47,037 bases of DNA, from IMG/VR virus record IMGVR_UViG_3300012008_000008, positions 1 through 47,037 of that record. One strand, written 5' to 3'. Position 1 is the first letter of the stretch, and each line of letters opens with the position of its first letter. Source of the stretch: a virus. The position numbers were made by a program, and so were the translations under genes. The notes below the pieces were generated by a model. The model was given only the letters and a program-made list of their open reading frames with translations, had not been told where the DNA came from and made no database searches. Of this stretch, positions 1 to 6,531 are shown one piece after another.

Positions 1-98
1 TAGACTGAGCCGTCCGCCGGACGCCTTCGGATGTAGACCGGGACGCCGTTGCAAACCCAATCGAGCGCACGCGGGCTCATTGTCGGACTGTGTCTCAT
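1..98 (-). CDS. Small protein, 3' end cut by window edge
   Basis: An open frame starts at ATG 98 and runs off the left edge (about 32 codons visible, beginning MRHSPTMSPRALDWVCNGV). The start overlaps the stop of the upstream gene as ATGA, the junction used throughout this leftward operon. A second in-frame ATG lies at 80. I do not recognise the family. Its main use is to show that the operon continues beyond the window. Confidence 0.55.
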   Translation of the reverse strand, partial: MRHSPTMSPRALDWVCNGVPVYIRRRPADGSV

Positions 99-349
99 TG
101 CATGATCTCCCGGAGAACCGCGTTCTCTTCGGCCTTGCTGAGCTTCGGATACAGCTTGCTGATCTCGGTCCTTGGCGCACGCTGGGTGAGCAGCCGCACC
201 TTGCCACTCTGGGTCACGTGTCGTCGTCCGCACTGACATGTATGTAAGAGATCGTCGCTCCAGTGCCCATAGACGTAAGCCGAGAACCGATGCTGCTCAC
301 CGCACTCGCACGTGAAGCCTTGTGGTAGCTTTTTGGGTTTTGGCGTCAT
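95..349 (-). CDS. Small zinc-ribbon-like protein
   Basis: 84 residues from ATG 349 (MTPKPKKLPQGFTCECGEQH), chosen because it overlaps the upstream stop as ATGA; a start at 364 would give five more residues. Two Cys pairs, CEC near residue 15 and CQC near residue 38, each with nearby His, suggest one zinc site. The basic C-terminal half ends in VLREIMQ, resembling the ALLREIMR end of the rightward gene at 5891. Function is unknown; DNA or RNA binding is only a guess. Confidence 0.7.
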   Translation of the reverse strand: MTPKPKKLPQGFTCECGEQHRFSAYVYGHWSDDLLHTCQCGRRHVTQSGKVRLLTQRAPRTEISKLYPKLSKAEENAVLREIMQ

Positions 350-495
350 CGTGTATCCTTGCAAGGCCAGAGCAGGTTGTCAACAGTGCGACCGTGCCAG
401 CACTCCGGCGAAGGCGGGGCAGGATACCGCATGACATAGCCGAGTGTGCCAAGCTCAATCCCGATGATGACGAGCACGAGGGTAAGGACTTTCAC
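346..495 (-). CDS. 49-residue membrane-anchored peptide
   Basis: A GTG start at 495 overlaps the exonuclease stop as GTGA, and the stop overlaps the next start as ATGA, so both ends fit the operon pattern. The product begins MKVLTLVLVIIGIELGTLGYVM, a hydrophobic stretch long enough for one membrane span or an uncleaved signal, followed by a short Pro-rich and Cys-containing tail (PAPPSPECWHG). No family recognised. The case rests on tight coupling and the coherent hydrophobic N-terminus. Confidence 0.6.
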   Translation of the reverse strand: MKVLTLVLVIIGIELGTLGYVMRYPAPPSPECWHGRTVDNLLWPCKDTR

Positions 496-1106
496 TGCCA
501 ATGGCTCCAGACTTGCCACGCCTGCGAGATGCAGTCGTAGATCGGCTCGTGCGGCACGCCCGGGATGTCGAGCGCGTGACCGATGAGCACGATGCGCGTC
601 GCTGGCGTTTCTTTCACAAAGGTCCGCATGTCGCGCGGAGCTTGATAGTGCCAGAGATTACCGACGCTGTTGTCGCCGAGTTGATTGTTGAGTTCTTCGA
701 GATTGGATAAATCGAATTGCGTTCCGTTGGCCCAGACGCGAGTGGCGCTCTTGCAGAACATTTTCACCGACTGGCAGACAGCGGCGAGGTTCGTGCGCCC
801 GCCTTCGGCAGTCCAGTGCGCGCTCGCCTCGGGCTTCTGATCCCGCCAGAATTTTTGAGTTCCCTTGCTGACCTCCCGACCGAGCGCGAGTTGCTGCTCA
901 AGATTGGGAAGAATGAGATCGCAAGCACCGAGCACCAACCCGTCAAGCGGGCTCGGGTCAAACTCAATCATACCGACCGACAGGATCAGCGAGTTGTGCT
1001 TGCTGAGCGACATGGTTTCGATATCGATCATCACGTGATCGAATGTATGCGGCGGTGAGACCGGCTCATGGAACGCGGCGAGCGTCGGATCAGAATGGGA
1101 TGTCAT
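492..1106 (-). CDS. DnaQ-fold 3'-5' exonuclease (DEDDh)
   Basis: 204 residues from ATG 1106, preceded by TCTGGAG at good spacing; an upstream ATG at 1151 would run deeper into the neighbour. The DEDDh motifs are visible: Exo I MIDIET with D28 and E30, Exo II ANGTQFDLSNLEELN with D132, and Exo III HEPIYDCISQ with H186 and D191. Layout and length resemble the phage T4 DexA and Rv2179c-like exoribonuclease group, which removes nucleotides from 3' ends using two metal ions. Substrate (DNA or RNA) cannot be told. The gene just upstream ends in an SSB-like tip, and cellular exonucleases of this fold (ExoI) can bind that tip, so a shared role in DNA turnover is plausible but inferred. Confidence 0.85.
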   Translation of the reverse strand: MTSHSDPTLAAFHEPVSPPHTFDHVMIDIETMSLSKHNSLILSVGMIEFDPSPLDGLVLGACDLILPNLEQQLALGREVSKGTQKFWRDQKPEASAHWTAEGGRTNLAAVCQSVKMFCKSATRVWANGTQFDLSNLEELNNQLGDNSVGNLWHYQAPRDMRTFVKETPATRIVLIGHALDIPGVPHEPIYDCISQAWQVWSHWQ

Positions 1107-1479
1107 CGTCGTTCTCCAGAGGCAGCTTAAGCGTTTGATAGAGCGCGGCACGTCGCCGAGCGATTGCGATGCTATGTGGAAAGCCGATTGGCTTCCGCGT
1201 CACATCCACTTGGCAAACCGTATAGCCAGAAAGAAACGCCTTTGTCAACCATCGGCTGATCAAGTGCGGGTTCATCAATTCGATGCCCACGTGTTTCTTT
1301 TTCGACCAGTCGAACGCCAGCGGGCAGGCGAGATAGCCCGGACCGCCGATGTCGTGATCGATCATGAACCGATATGGCCTGTCAGTGAGCGACATGCACT
1401 TGTCGGTCAGCAGCTTCGCGACCGTGATGTCCGGCACGGCTGGCCCGATCTCCAAAAGCATTCGGCTGGCGTTTTTCAT
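1090..1479 (-). CDS. Protein with bacterial SSB-like C-terminal tip
   Basis: 129 residues from ATG 1479, which overlaps the upstream stop as ATGA; an ATG at 1512 gives 11 extra residues but lies well inside the neighbour. The last eight residues are ENDDDIPF. DDDIPF is the conserved tip by which bacterial SSB recruits RecO, PriA, ExoI and HolC. The body does not show an obvious OB fold to my eye and I recognise no other domain. It could be a divergent phage SSB or a protein that docks onto host SSB-binding enzymes. It overlaps the exonuclease start by 17 bases. Confidence 0.75.
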   Translation of the reverse strand: MKNASRMLLEIGPAVPDITVAKLLTDKCMSLTDRPYRFMIDHDIGGPGYLACPLAFDWSKKKHVGIELMNPHLISRWLTKAFLSGYTVCQVDVTRKPIGFPHSIAIARRRAALYQTLKLPLENDDDIPF

Positions 1480-1826
1480 CGCGGTCTCGTGCACGAGGAC
1501 GGAGAACCGCACGAGCCATCACACGTCGAGCACCGCTTCAGCGTGCGCGGATCATAGCCCTTGCGAATGATGTCGGCGACCACGTCGAACGCGTGCGCGA
1601 CGTGCTCCATATCCTGCGCGGCCTTCTCCCACTTCGGCACGACGCGCATATACTTCCTGAATGGTGGCCAGATCGCGCGAATGGTATAGACCCCTTGACC
1701 CCTAAGCTTCGCCGCGCTCTCGCGTGCGATATTGGCGCGCATGGTGACGAGTTGCGCGCATCGCTCGACCTCATCGGCACGGGCGTCACGAAGCTGGCTA
1801 TAGGCATTGGCCTCGGCGTCGTCCAT
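1476..1826 (-). CDS. Hypothetical protein with C-terminal Cys cluster
   Basis: 116 residues from ATG 1826 (MDDAEANAYSQLRDARADEV), which shares one base with the upstream stop (TGATG). The frame is open upstream to 1946, but that would cross the small membrane gene. The N-terminal half is helical and charged; the C-terminus carries CSTCDGSC and a further Cys, a possible small metal site. Not recognised. Confidence 0.65.
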   Translation of the reverse strand: MDDAEANAYSQLRDARADEVERCAQLVTMRANIARESAAKLRGQGVYTIRAIWPPFRKYMRVVPKWEKAAQDMEHVAHAFDVVADIIRKGYDPRTLKRCSTCDGSCGSPSSCTRPR

Positions 1827-1957
1827 CAGTGAAATCCTCCGGCTCGCAGGATGTTGATCGCGCCCATCACGAAGATCGCAGTGATGCTCAGCATCAGGGC
1901 CATGGCGCAGAGCCCGCCGATGAAGAGAAACAGTTTGACGAACCAATCATTGGGCAC
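1826..1957 (-). CDS. 43-residue single-pass membrane protein
   Basis: Start is GTG 1957, set by a near-perfect ribosome site (AAGAGGTG, six bases upstream); longer ATG-started frames run out of frame across the upstream gene. The product begins VPNDWFVKLFLFIGG and is almost entirely a hydrophobic helix of about 25-30 residues, ending RAGGFH. Small phage membrane proteins include holins and superinfection factors, but nothing here decides. It overlaps the upstream gene by 11 bases and abuts the downstream start. Confidence 0.65.
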   Translation of the reverse strand: MPNDWFVKLFLFIGGLCAMALMLSITAIFVMGAINILRAGGFH

Positions 1958-2153
1958 GGTTGCACCTCTTGTCCTTGCGGAGGCATGAGTTGATCGGCAG
2001 GAAGTAGAAGTCATTGCCCATCTTCGAGTGACACTCGCAGCAAAAGAATTCGCTGTCATATGGGCTCTCCAGCGGCGGCTCGCGCTGCTCACTGCCCGGG
2101 ATCAAAAACTTTCTGCCGTCGTCCGTGACGAACGTCTTCATCGGATTACTCAT
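1947..2153 (-). CDS. Small Cys-containing hypothetical protein
   Basis: 68 residues from ATG 2153, overlapping the upstream stop by eight bases; a ribosome site (TGGAG) precedes it. The N-terminus reads MKTFVTDDGRKFLIPGSEQ. The middle carries CCECHSKMG and the C-terminus SCLRKDKRC, so four or five Cys could bind zinc. Family not recognised. Confidence 0.65.
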   Translation of the reverse strand: MSNPMKTFVTDDGRKFLIPGSEQREPPLESPYDSEFFCCECHSKMGNDFYFLPINSCLRKDKRCNRAQ

Positions 2154-2397
2154 CGAGGTCCACTCCAGAGGTGACGAGTGAGCGTCTCACGTCCGCGATC
2201 TCTTTGTCAAGCAGGGCGATGATGGCCTTACGGACATCCGCGAGGCATGTCAGATCGGCGATTGCGTAGTGCCTGCCCTCCGCCGCGACCGAGCACGTGA
2301 CGCTCTCGTATTGCGCCGCATCGCGGGCCGCCTCCAGCTTGCGGAGCCGCCCGACGAGTTCACCGGCCTTGTCGAATGCTGATAGTCTCATCATCAT
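2146..2397 (-). CDS. Small coiled-coil hypothetical protein
   Basis: 83 residues from ATG 2397, overlapping the upstream stop as ATGA; two further Met follow directly (MMMRLS). A heptad-like helix (AGELVGRLRKLEAARDAAQ) opens the protein and a second helix closes it (KAIIALLDKEIADVRRSL). Dimerisation through the helices is plausible. No function assigned. Confidence 0.65.
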   Translation of the reverse strand: MMMRLSAFDKAGELVGRLRKLEAARDAAQYESVTCSVAAEGRHYAIADLTCLADVRKAIIALLDKEIADVRRSLVTSGVDLDE

Positions 2398-2588
2398 GAA
2401 TTGCTCCGTTTGAGTGGCAACAGCGCGCCCATACTACTGATCCAATTCTTGACCTCGGGGTCTGCGAGTAACGTGTCCAACGCGAGCAGATCAAGGTTGT
2501 GACCGCTCGGGCTGCGCGCCTCGTCGCAATGAACGACGATAGAGCCCAGCTTGCAAAGCAGAGGCAGCGATGGCTCTGTGAAGTTCAT
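2394..2588 (-). CDS. Small hypothetical protein
   Basis: 64 residues from ATG 2588 (MNFTEPSLPLLCKLGSIVVH), preferred over an ATG at 2609 because it overlaps the upstream stop as ATGA. No recognisable domain, signal or membrane span. Support is translational coupling on both sides. Confidence 0.6.
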   Translation of the reverse strand: MNFTEPSLPLLCKLGSIVVHCDEARSPSGHNLDLLALDTLLADPEVKNWISSMGALLPLKRSNS

Positions 2589-2806
2589 GACGTGTGCTCC
2601 GTCCACCAAACCGCAATCGCGCGAGCCTGCTCGTGATCGCTCATGATCTCGTCGTGGATCACAGTGCAGCCGATGCTCTTCGCGAAGCGAATGAAGTCAT
2701 CATAGAGTTTGTCCGCTCGCCACGCTTGCTGACGCAGCGCCGCGAGATCAACGCGCATCGCGGGCTGCCGTGCGGGTCGTGGGGGTTCGTGCCAATCGAC
2801 GGTCAT
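2585..2806 (-). CDS. Small hypothetical protein
   Basis: 73 residues from ATG 2806, overlapping the stop of the short gene upstream as ATGA. Pro/Arg-rich N-terminus (WHEPPRPARQPAMRVDLAAL), then a helical part with KLYDDFIRFAKSIGCTVIHD. Not recognised. Confidence 0.6.
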   Translation of the reverse strand: MTVDWHEPPRPARQPAMRVDLAALRQQAWRADKLYDDFIRFAKSIGCTVIHDEIMSDHEQARAIAVWWTEHTS

Positions 2807-2970
2807 GGCGCGTACCCCGGGGCGGGAATGCAGATGTGCTTGTGATAGCCATCAACAGCATCGAACAGCTTTCCAGCGGCCTCGCACCCTGCGATGTCAC
2901 TGTATAGGCCCGGGACGACCGCGAGCGTGTTACCGCCGTAGATGTGGCTCAACAGGATCAGAACGAACAT
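2803..2970 (-). CDS. 55-residue protein, likely exported
   Basis: ATG 2970 shares one base with the upstream stop (TGATG) and the stop overlaps the next start as ATGA. The product begins with a short hydrophobic stretch (MFVLILLSHIYGGNTLAVV), then SDIAGCEAAGKLF and a C-terminal HICIPAP. The spaced Cys pair with AGK and CIPA resembles small periplasmic proteins often seen in phages and genomes of rhizobia, by memory only. Confidence 0.6.
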   Translation of the reverse strand: MFVLILLSHIYGGNTLAVVPGLYSDIAGCEAAGKLFDAVDGYHKHICIPAPGYAP

Positions 2971-3185
2971 CACCCTACCTCGCTTTTGCGATCAAGCGGG
3001 CCTAGCTCTTGCTCGGCCTGCCAGATCGCGCGACTGATTGCATACTGGAGATCGCGAAGCTCGCGATGATCGAACGACCCGAGGCTATGGGCCGCAACGC
3101 CGCGACTGGGATGGCGCTTCACGTTGATCCAGCACGGCCACGGGCGGGAGACTTCGATCTCAAACTTTCCGACACGGATGTCCAT
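2970..3185 (-). CDS. Small hypothetical protein
   Basis: 71 residues from ATG 3185 (MDIRVGKFEIEVSRPWPCW), with GAGG just upstream; a GTG one codon earlier is possible. The start shares a base with the upstream stop (TGATG). N-terminal beta-like half, C-terminal helix (RELRDLQYAISRAIWQAEQEL). Not recognised. Confidence 0.6.
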   Translation of the reverse strand: MDIRVGKFEIEVSRPWPCWINVKRHPSRGVAAHSLGSFDHRELRDLQYAISRAIWQAEQELGPLDRKSEVG

Positions 3186-3328
3186 CACTGCCTCGTCTCG
3201 TATGAGAAGCTACCGACGAGCGCGCCCACAAAGAACGCTAGGCCCGCGTCACCGCCGACCGTGAGCCAGAGGACCACGGGTCCTGCCAAGGTGATGAAGA
3301 GCCGGATGGGCGATTTGATTGTGAACAT
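3185..3328 (-). CDS. 47-residue membrane protein, two segments
   Basis: ATG 3328 follows a strong AGAGGA ribosome site nine bases upstream. The sequence has two hydrophobic stretches, RLFITLAGPVVLWLTVG and GLAFFVGALVGSFSY, each able to span a membrane, with a basic start (MFTIKSPIR). Topology would resemble small two-span holins, but length and genome position give no independent support. Confidence 0.6.
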   Translation of the reverse strand: MFTIKSPIRLFITLAGPVVLWLTVGGDAGLAFFVGALVGSFSYETRQ

Positions 3329-3331
3329 AGC

Positions 3332-3481
3332 TCAATCCTCTTTGTCGTCGCCCCACATCTCGGCGGCTTCCACTATCTGACGCAACGCTGAGACCGGGAT
3401 GGCCTTGCGCTCGGCGGCGCGTGCGAAGCGCCTGCCCAAATCTTTTCTGATGTCGCTCACCTTGTCAGTCTTGCGCGTCAT
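3332..3481 (-). CDS. 49-residue basic/helical protein
   Basis: ATG 3481 shares a base with the upstream stop (TGATG). The product (MTRKTDKVSDIRKDLGRRFA...) is strongly basic in its first half and helical, with an acidic tail (WGDDKED). Possibly a small nucleic-acid binder; no family recognised. Confidence 0.55.
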   Translation of the reverse strand: MTRKTDKVSDIRKDLGRRFARAAERKAIPVSALRQIVEAAEMWGDDKED

Positions 3482-3687
3482 CACGTATCCTTCTCTCCCA
3501 ATAGGCCAGCGTCGCTTGCCAGCCGATAACCACGAACCAATTCTTGCAGGATGACTGGCGACACATGCTGCAACAGCCGTGCGATGTCACTCGCGAGCGG
3601 CAGGTTCAGTATCGGACCCACACGCTGATGCGTCACCCAACCTAAGTCGCGGGCAATAAGGTCAAGCTTTCCATTCGCGATAATCAT
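3481..3687 (-). CDS. Small hypothetical protein
   Basis: 68 residues from ATG 3687, overlapping the upstream stop as ATGA. Helical, with hydrophobic runs (SDIARLLQHVSPVILQELV) that look amphipathic rather than membrane-spanning. Not recognised. Confidence 0.6.
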   Translation of the reverse strand: MIIANGKLDLIARDLGWVTHQRVGPILNLPLASDIARLLQHVSPVILQELVRGYRLASDAGLLGEKDT

Positions 3688-3977
3688 GGCTTCGTTTCCG
3701 TGTTGATCGCACGTAACACCGACCGCACGGCCTCGTCAAGTACCTCCTGCGCCAATTTGTAGTCGTAGGCGTAGATGTCATTGCCATGCTTAACGATGCC
3801 GTCCGGGCCGCGCAGTCCGCCCTCAAAGAGGTCGCCGCCGATATGATAGTGTCCGCTCATCACGGGCTCGATCTCTTCCATCATGCTTGCGCATTGGTCC
3901 ATGACTGACGCGCGACACGCGATGTCCACTGTGATCGGGAATTGCTTTAGCTTGCGTGCTCGCTTTCGCTTGCTCAT
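3684..3977 (-). CDS. Small hypothetical protein, basic N-terminus
   Basis: 97 residues from ATG 3977 (MSKRKRARKLKQFPITVD), preceded by AGAAGGAAG; a start at 4043 would overlap the 20-codon gene in another frame and lacks this site. Very basic first 12 residues, then a mixed domain with HYHIGGDLFEGGLRGPDG and a C-terminal helix. Not recognised. Confidence 0.65.
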   Translation of the reverse strand: MSKRKRARKLKQFPITVDIACRASVMDQCASMMEEIEPVMSGHYHIGGDLFEGGLRGPDGIVKHGNDIYAYDYKLAQEVLDEAVRSVLRAINTETKP

Positions 3978-4036
3978 TTGTCTTCCTTCTCTGGCGTGGT
4001 CGCGCGCAGCTTGCTGACTTTGACCGGCTCCGTCAT
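3974..4036 (-). CDS. Possible 20-residue gene
   Basis: ATG 4036 follows AGGA nine bases upstream and the TGA overlaps the next start as ATGA. The peptide is MTEPVKVSKLRATTPEKEDK. It fills an otherwise unexplained 90-base gap in a tightly packed operon and could be a real micro-gene or a translational coupler. Evidence is only signal layout. Confidence 0.4.
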   Translation of the reverse strand: MTEPVKVSKLRATTPEKEDK

Positions 4037-4067
4037 TGATCAAAATCCTGTTGCTGTATCGAAGCCA

Positions 4068-4313
4068 TCAAAATCCCATGTCTGTGAGTTCGTCGTCCGT
4101 GTGGACCCGGCGAACTGTGATCGTCCCCGTGATCATGTCCATCTTGGTGCGGAGCTTACGGGCGCGGGTCCGGCCAAAGTGGTCCACTGCGTTGGACACC
4201 CTTCTTCCAAACTCAACATTTGTCAAGTCCGCAGGCTTCTCAAGCTTGACCGTGTCACCGTGATTAAGCTCCGCGATCTCGCGCGCTACGCCGCGATATT
4301 TCTTCCTCGGCAT
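4068..4313 (-). CDS. First gene of the leftward operon, hypothetical
   Basis: 81 residues from ATG 4313 with an excellent AAGGAG site seven bases upstream, about 41 bases below the predicted transcription start. Basic N-terminus (MPRKKYRGVAREIAELN), then a beta-rich part ending MITGTITVRRVHTDDELTDMGF. The first-gene position suggests an early, abundant protein. No family recognised. Confidence 0.7.
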   Translation of the reverse strand: MPRKKYRGVAREIAELNHGDTVKLEKPADLTNVEFGRRVSNAVDHFGRTRARKLRTKMDMITGTITVRRVHTDDELTDMGF

Positions 4314-4360
4314 TGCAGGCTCCTTGTGTGCATTTGTCTGAGTTAACAGGCTCTGAGGGG

Positions 4361-4389
4361 CCTATAATGCACTTTTTCGCCCTTGTCAA
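4361..4389 (-). promoter_or_regulatory. Leftward sigma70-type promoter
   Basis: On the minus strand, TTGACA (4389-4384), a 17-base spacer and TATAGG (4366-4361). Predicted start near 4354, followed by the AAGGAG site and ATG of the first leftward gene. Confidence 0.75.
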
Positions 4390-4581
4390 CCTCACTTTTC
4401 ATTGGACGTTTCCTTCTAACATCAATGACTTAGCAAGAGCGATTTTGACCTCGGTTTTCATGGTTTTGCCGCTTTTGAGGCTTCGAGCGTTGGGGCCGGG
4501 ATCGGGCTCTACAGCACGTAACCTATTGCGTATGCAGCGAGATCGCCTCTGCGCGTGGCCTAGTTGCCCTCTTCTATCGTA

Positions 4582-4734
4582 CTCAGCTTTCTCACCTGCG
4601 TACTCAAGACCCCCCTCCTATAAGCCTTTGATAACATACACAATACTCACCAACTCAGCTTTCTCACTACTTTTATCTTAGAGAGAGAGAGTTGTTATAT
4701 TATAGGAACAGTGATCTAGGGTGAGAAAGCTGAG
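4582..4734. repeat. Three copies of CTCAGCTTTCTCAC
   Basis: Exact 14-mers at 4582-4595 and 4654-4667 (direct) and 4721-4734 (inverted). The direct copies extend to 15 bases with a leading A. Between the second and third lies an AT-rich stretch with a GA run (4680-4691) and TTATATTATAG. The arrangement suits iterons of an origin or operator sites. Confidence 0.7.
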
Positions 4735-4798
4735 AACACTATTTTGTGGGCTTTGGTTAAGGTGGCGCTTCGCCCCCTATTCGAGGCAGGGAGGGGGC

Positions 4799-5084
4799 AA
4801 TTAACCTTAATCGTTAGGGTTAACAGGCGCGCTAGGCTATTAACCTCAATTGTGGCCTGTTAACCATGCTATATGACCTATAAACCCTTGATTAACCTTA
4901 CCTATTAGCGTTAATAGCACCCTCCCATGCCCCTATTAGGCTGTCAACACTACTATACTACCTATTGTCATTAACCTAAATTGTTTACGTTAACGCCACA
5001 TGCCCTATCCCTGTGATGCGAGGGTATCATTCTTGTTAACCATGATTGCGATTAACGTTAACAATTAACCTTAATCGCGATTAA
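4799..5084. repeat. TTAAC-site array in the control region
   Basis: About eleven TTAAC/GTTAAC sites; the first four begin near 4801, 4820, 4840 and 4860, about 20 bases apart. The 3' end has TTAACGTTAA (5052-5061) and the perfect palindrome TTAATCGCGATTAA (5071-5084). No gene is supported between 4314 and 5317. Candidate origin, partition or operator region. Confidence 0.6.
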
Positions 5085-5087
5085 GCC

Positions 5088-5116
5088 TTGACACAACCCA
5101 GAGGATGTGCTACCCT
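5088..5116 (+). promoter_or_regulatory. Rightward promoter
   Basis: TTGACA (5088-5093), 17-base spacer, TACCCT (5111-5116) with TGC directly before it, an extended -10. It lies directly after the TTAAC array and 230 bases before the first rightward gene. Confidence 0.5.
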
Positions 5117-5254
5117 GCAATGCACGCGAGATACGGGGTAGTAACCCTAACGCGCGACCGAGGGCGATTTTGCTATGGCCCCTAGCGTCCACACACTTCC
5201 TCCGATTTGGATCAAAATTCAGAAAAATAAAAATATGGAATTAGGAAAAATCCC

Positions 5255-5283
5255 TTGACACCTCGCCAGCGGGCAATTAGACA
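5255..5283 (+). promoter_or_regulatory. Rightward promoter with upstream A-tract
   Basis: TTGACA (5255-5260), 17-base spacer, TAGACA (5278-5283); the preceding 35 bases are A-rich (AGAAAAATAAAAATATGG) like an UP element. About 30 bases before the ATG of the first rightward gene. Confidence 0.55.
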
Positions 5284-5317
5284 AATGCCACACGTCCACC
5301 CCTCACGAGGCTCGACA

Positions 5318-5617
5318 ATGCGAAACCGAACAGCCGAACAGATTGAAGCCCGCACCGAGGCCGTCATGCGTCTGCGCGAAGCGACCATCCGATATGAAGC
5401 CAGCGGCAACGAAGAGCTTGCGGAAATTTTCCGCGAGCTTCACGCCGAGGCGCTGGAGGCGTTGCAGAACGCGCTCGATCTCTATCGCGGACAGGTGCCG
5501 AACACCATCGACCCCTACGTCATGATGGCGCACGCGGCGCGGAAGACCACGCACATCGTGGTCGGCGATCACACCCCCGAGGTCCGAACGGACCACGGGT
5601 CGGAGCCGCGCACGTGA
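5318..5617 (+). CDS. First gene of the rightward operon, helical protein
   Basis: 99 residues from ATG 5318 (MRNRTAEQIEARTEAVMRLR). The open frame reaches back to 5255, but that TTG is part of a promoter, so the ATG is preferred. The first 60 residues look like long charged helices, possibly a coiled coil; the rest is polar. Not recognised. The next start overlaps its stop as GTGA. Confidence 0.65.
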   Translation: MRNRTAEQIEARTEAVMRLREATIRYEASGNEELAEIFRELHAEALEALQNALDLYRGQVPNTIDPYVMMAHAARKTTHIVVGDHTPEVRTDHGSEPRT

Positions 5618-5712
5618 TTATCTTGATCGGGATCGAAGCGCTGTTGCTCATAGGGCTGTTGCTCTTCGCGTTCGGCGTCGCCAACATCATCATCGTTGGA
5701 GGCAAGTCATGA
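5614..5712 (+). CDS. 32-residue membrane peptide
   Basis: A GTG start overlaps the upstream stop as GTGA and the stop overlaps the next start as ATGA. The product, beginning MIILIGIEALLLIGLLLFAF and ending NIIIVGGKS, is a single hydrophobic helix. Coupling on both sides makes a real gene likely despite its size. Function unknown. Confidence 0.6.
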   Translation: MIILIGIEALLLIGLLLFAFGVANIIIVGGKS

Positions 5713-5894
5713 CCGCGCGCTACGTTGGCACGATCTACATCCAGTGCGACGACGGTGACGAGGTCGCGACAGTGACGTGCCGAGACCGAAAAGAGTTTCG
5801 CGAGATCGCGGAGGGCGCAGCGATCACACTCGACGAGCCCGTCCTGTTCGCCGACAACGTCGCGCTCATCGGCTACGTTGAGTGGCCACAATGA
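5709..5894 (+). CDS. Small hypothetical protein
   Basis: 61 residues from ATG 5709, coupled by ATGA on both sides. Alternating beta pattern (RYVGTIYIQCDDGDEVATVTC) followed by a short helix. No family recognised. Confidence 0.65.
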   Translation: MTARYVGTIYIQCDDGDEVATVTCRDRKEFREIAEGAAITLDEPVLFADNVALIGYVEWPQ

Positions 5895-6226
5895 ACCTCA
5901 ACATCGTGACCATGAGCAGCGCGCTCGCGGGCGCAGTCATAGCCGGGCTCACCGGGCATCTCTGGATGGCCCTCTCTCCATCTCAACGCTACGCGATCTT
6001 GATGATGCACGCGTCCAACGGCATCAGCTACGACGACCAGCGTGACCGCACGATGATGGCTTTGCAACGCCGAGGTCTCGTGCGGTTTCAGCGTCGAGCG
6101 AAGTACGGGCGCAATTGCTGGCATCTAACCGAGGCCGGGACCGGCGAGGCGGCGAGGCGTCTCGCGCAGAAGGCGCGGCTGGCGAAGAGCGACGAGCGGG
6201 CGCTGCTCAGGGAGATCATGCGATGA
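5891..6226 (+). CDS. Winged-helix-like DNA-binding protein
   Basis: 111 residues from ATG 5891 (ATGA overlap; a GTG at 5882 is less likely). After a short hydrophobic start, residues about 28-80 read SPSQRYAILMMHASNGISY ... TMMALQRRGLVRFQRR ... WHLTEAG, the pattern of a winged helix in which a recognition helix is followed by an L-T-E-A-G strand (MarR/PadR-like logic). It could regulate phage genes. The C-terminus ALLREIMR resembles the end of the protein at 95-349. Confidence 0.6.
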   Translation: MNLNIVTMSSALAGAVIAGLTGHLWMALSPSQRYAILMMHASNGISYDDQRDRTMMALQRRGLVRFQRRAKYGRNCWHLTEAGTGEAARRLAQKARLAKSDERALLREIMR

Positions 6227-6531
6227 CCCATCGCGAGAAGAGCCTGACCCCGTGGATACTGCCGGACGGCTTCGTGCCAACGTTCCTATCGCCCAGCGTC
6301 TACGACGCGGCGGCGGCGCAGGGCTGCGACATGAAATGGTTCGTGCGACAGGAGCCCATCCCGCGCAGCGAGCGCTTCCCCGGCATCCCCGGGAGCCTCA
6401 CGCCAGACCCGGCGCACACCACGAGGCGCGGCAACCCTAAGAAGCACCGCGATGATCGCGGATGCAGCGGCATGTGCATGCTCGGCCTCGGCGGCAAGTG
6501 CGTGGCGTGCAGCGAGGATGACATGACATGA
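6223..6531 (+). CDS. Small Cys-rich C-terminus hypothetical protein
   Basis: 102 residues from ATG 6223 (ATGA overlap). Polar and Pro-rich, with a C-terminal cluster CSGMCMLGLGGKCVACSED holding four Cys in C-x3-C and C-x2-C spacing, a likely zinc site. Not recognised. Confidence 0.65.
   Translation: MTHREKSLTPWILPDGFVPTFLSPSVYDAAAAQGCDMKWFVRQEPIPRSERFPGIPGSLTPDPAHTTRRGNPKKHRDDRGCSGMCMLGLGGKCVACSEDDMT

Noticed and set aside
4363-4368. TATAAT on the plus strand as a rightward -10
   Set aside because: No acceptable -35 at 16-18 bases upstream; the same bases form part of the well-matched leftward promoter.
4313-4681. A 122-codon plus-strand frame in the control region
   Set aside because: No ribosome site, unusual composition, and it overlaps the leftward promoter and iterons.
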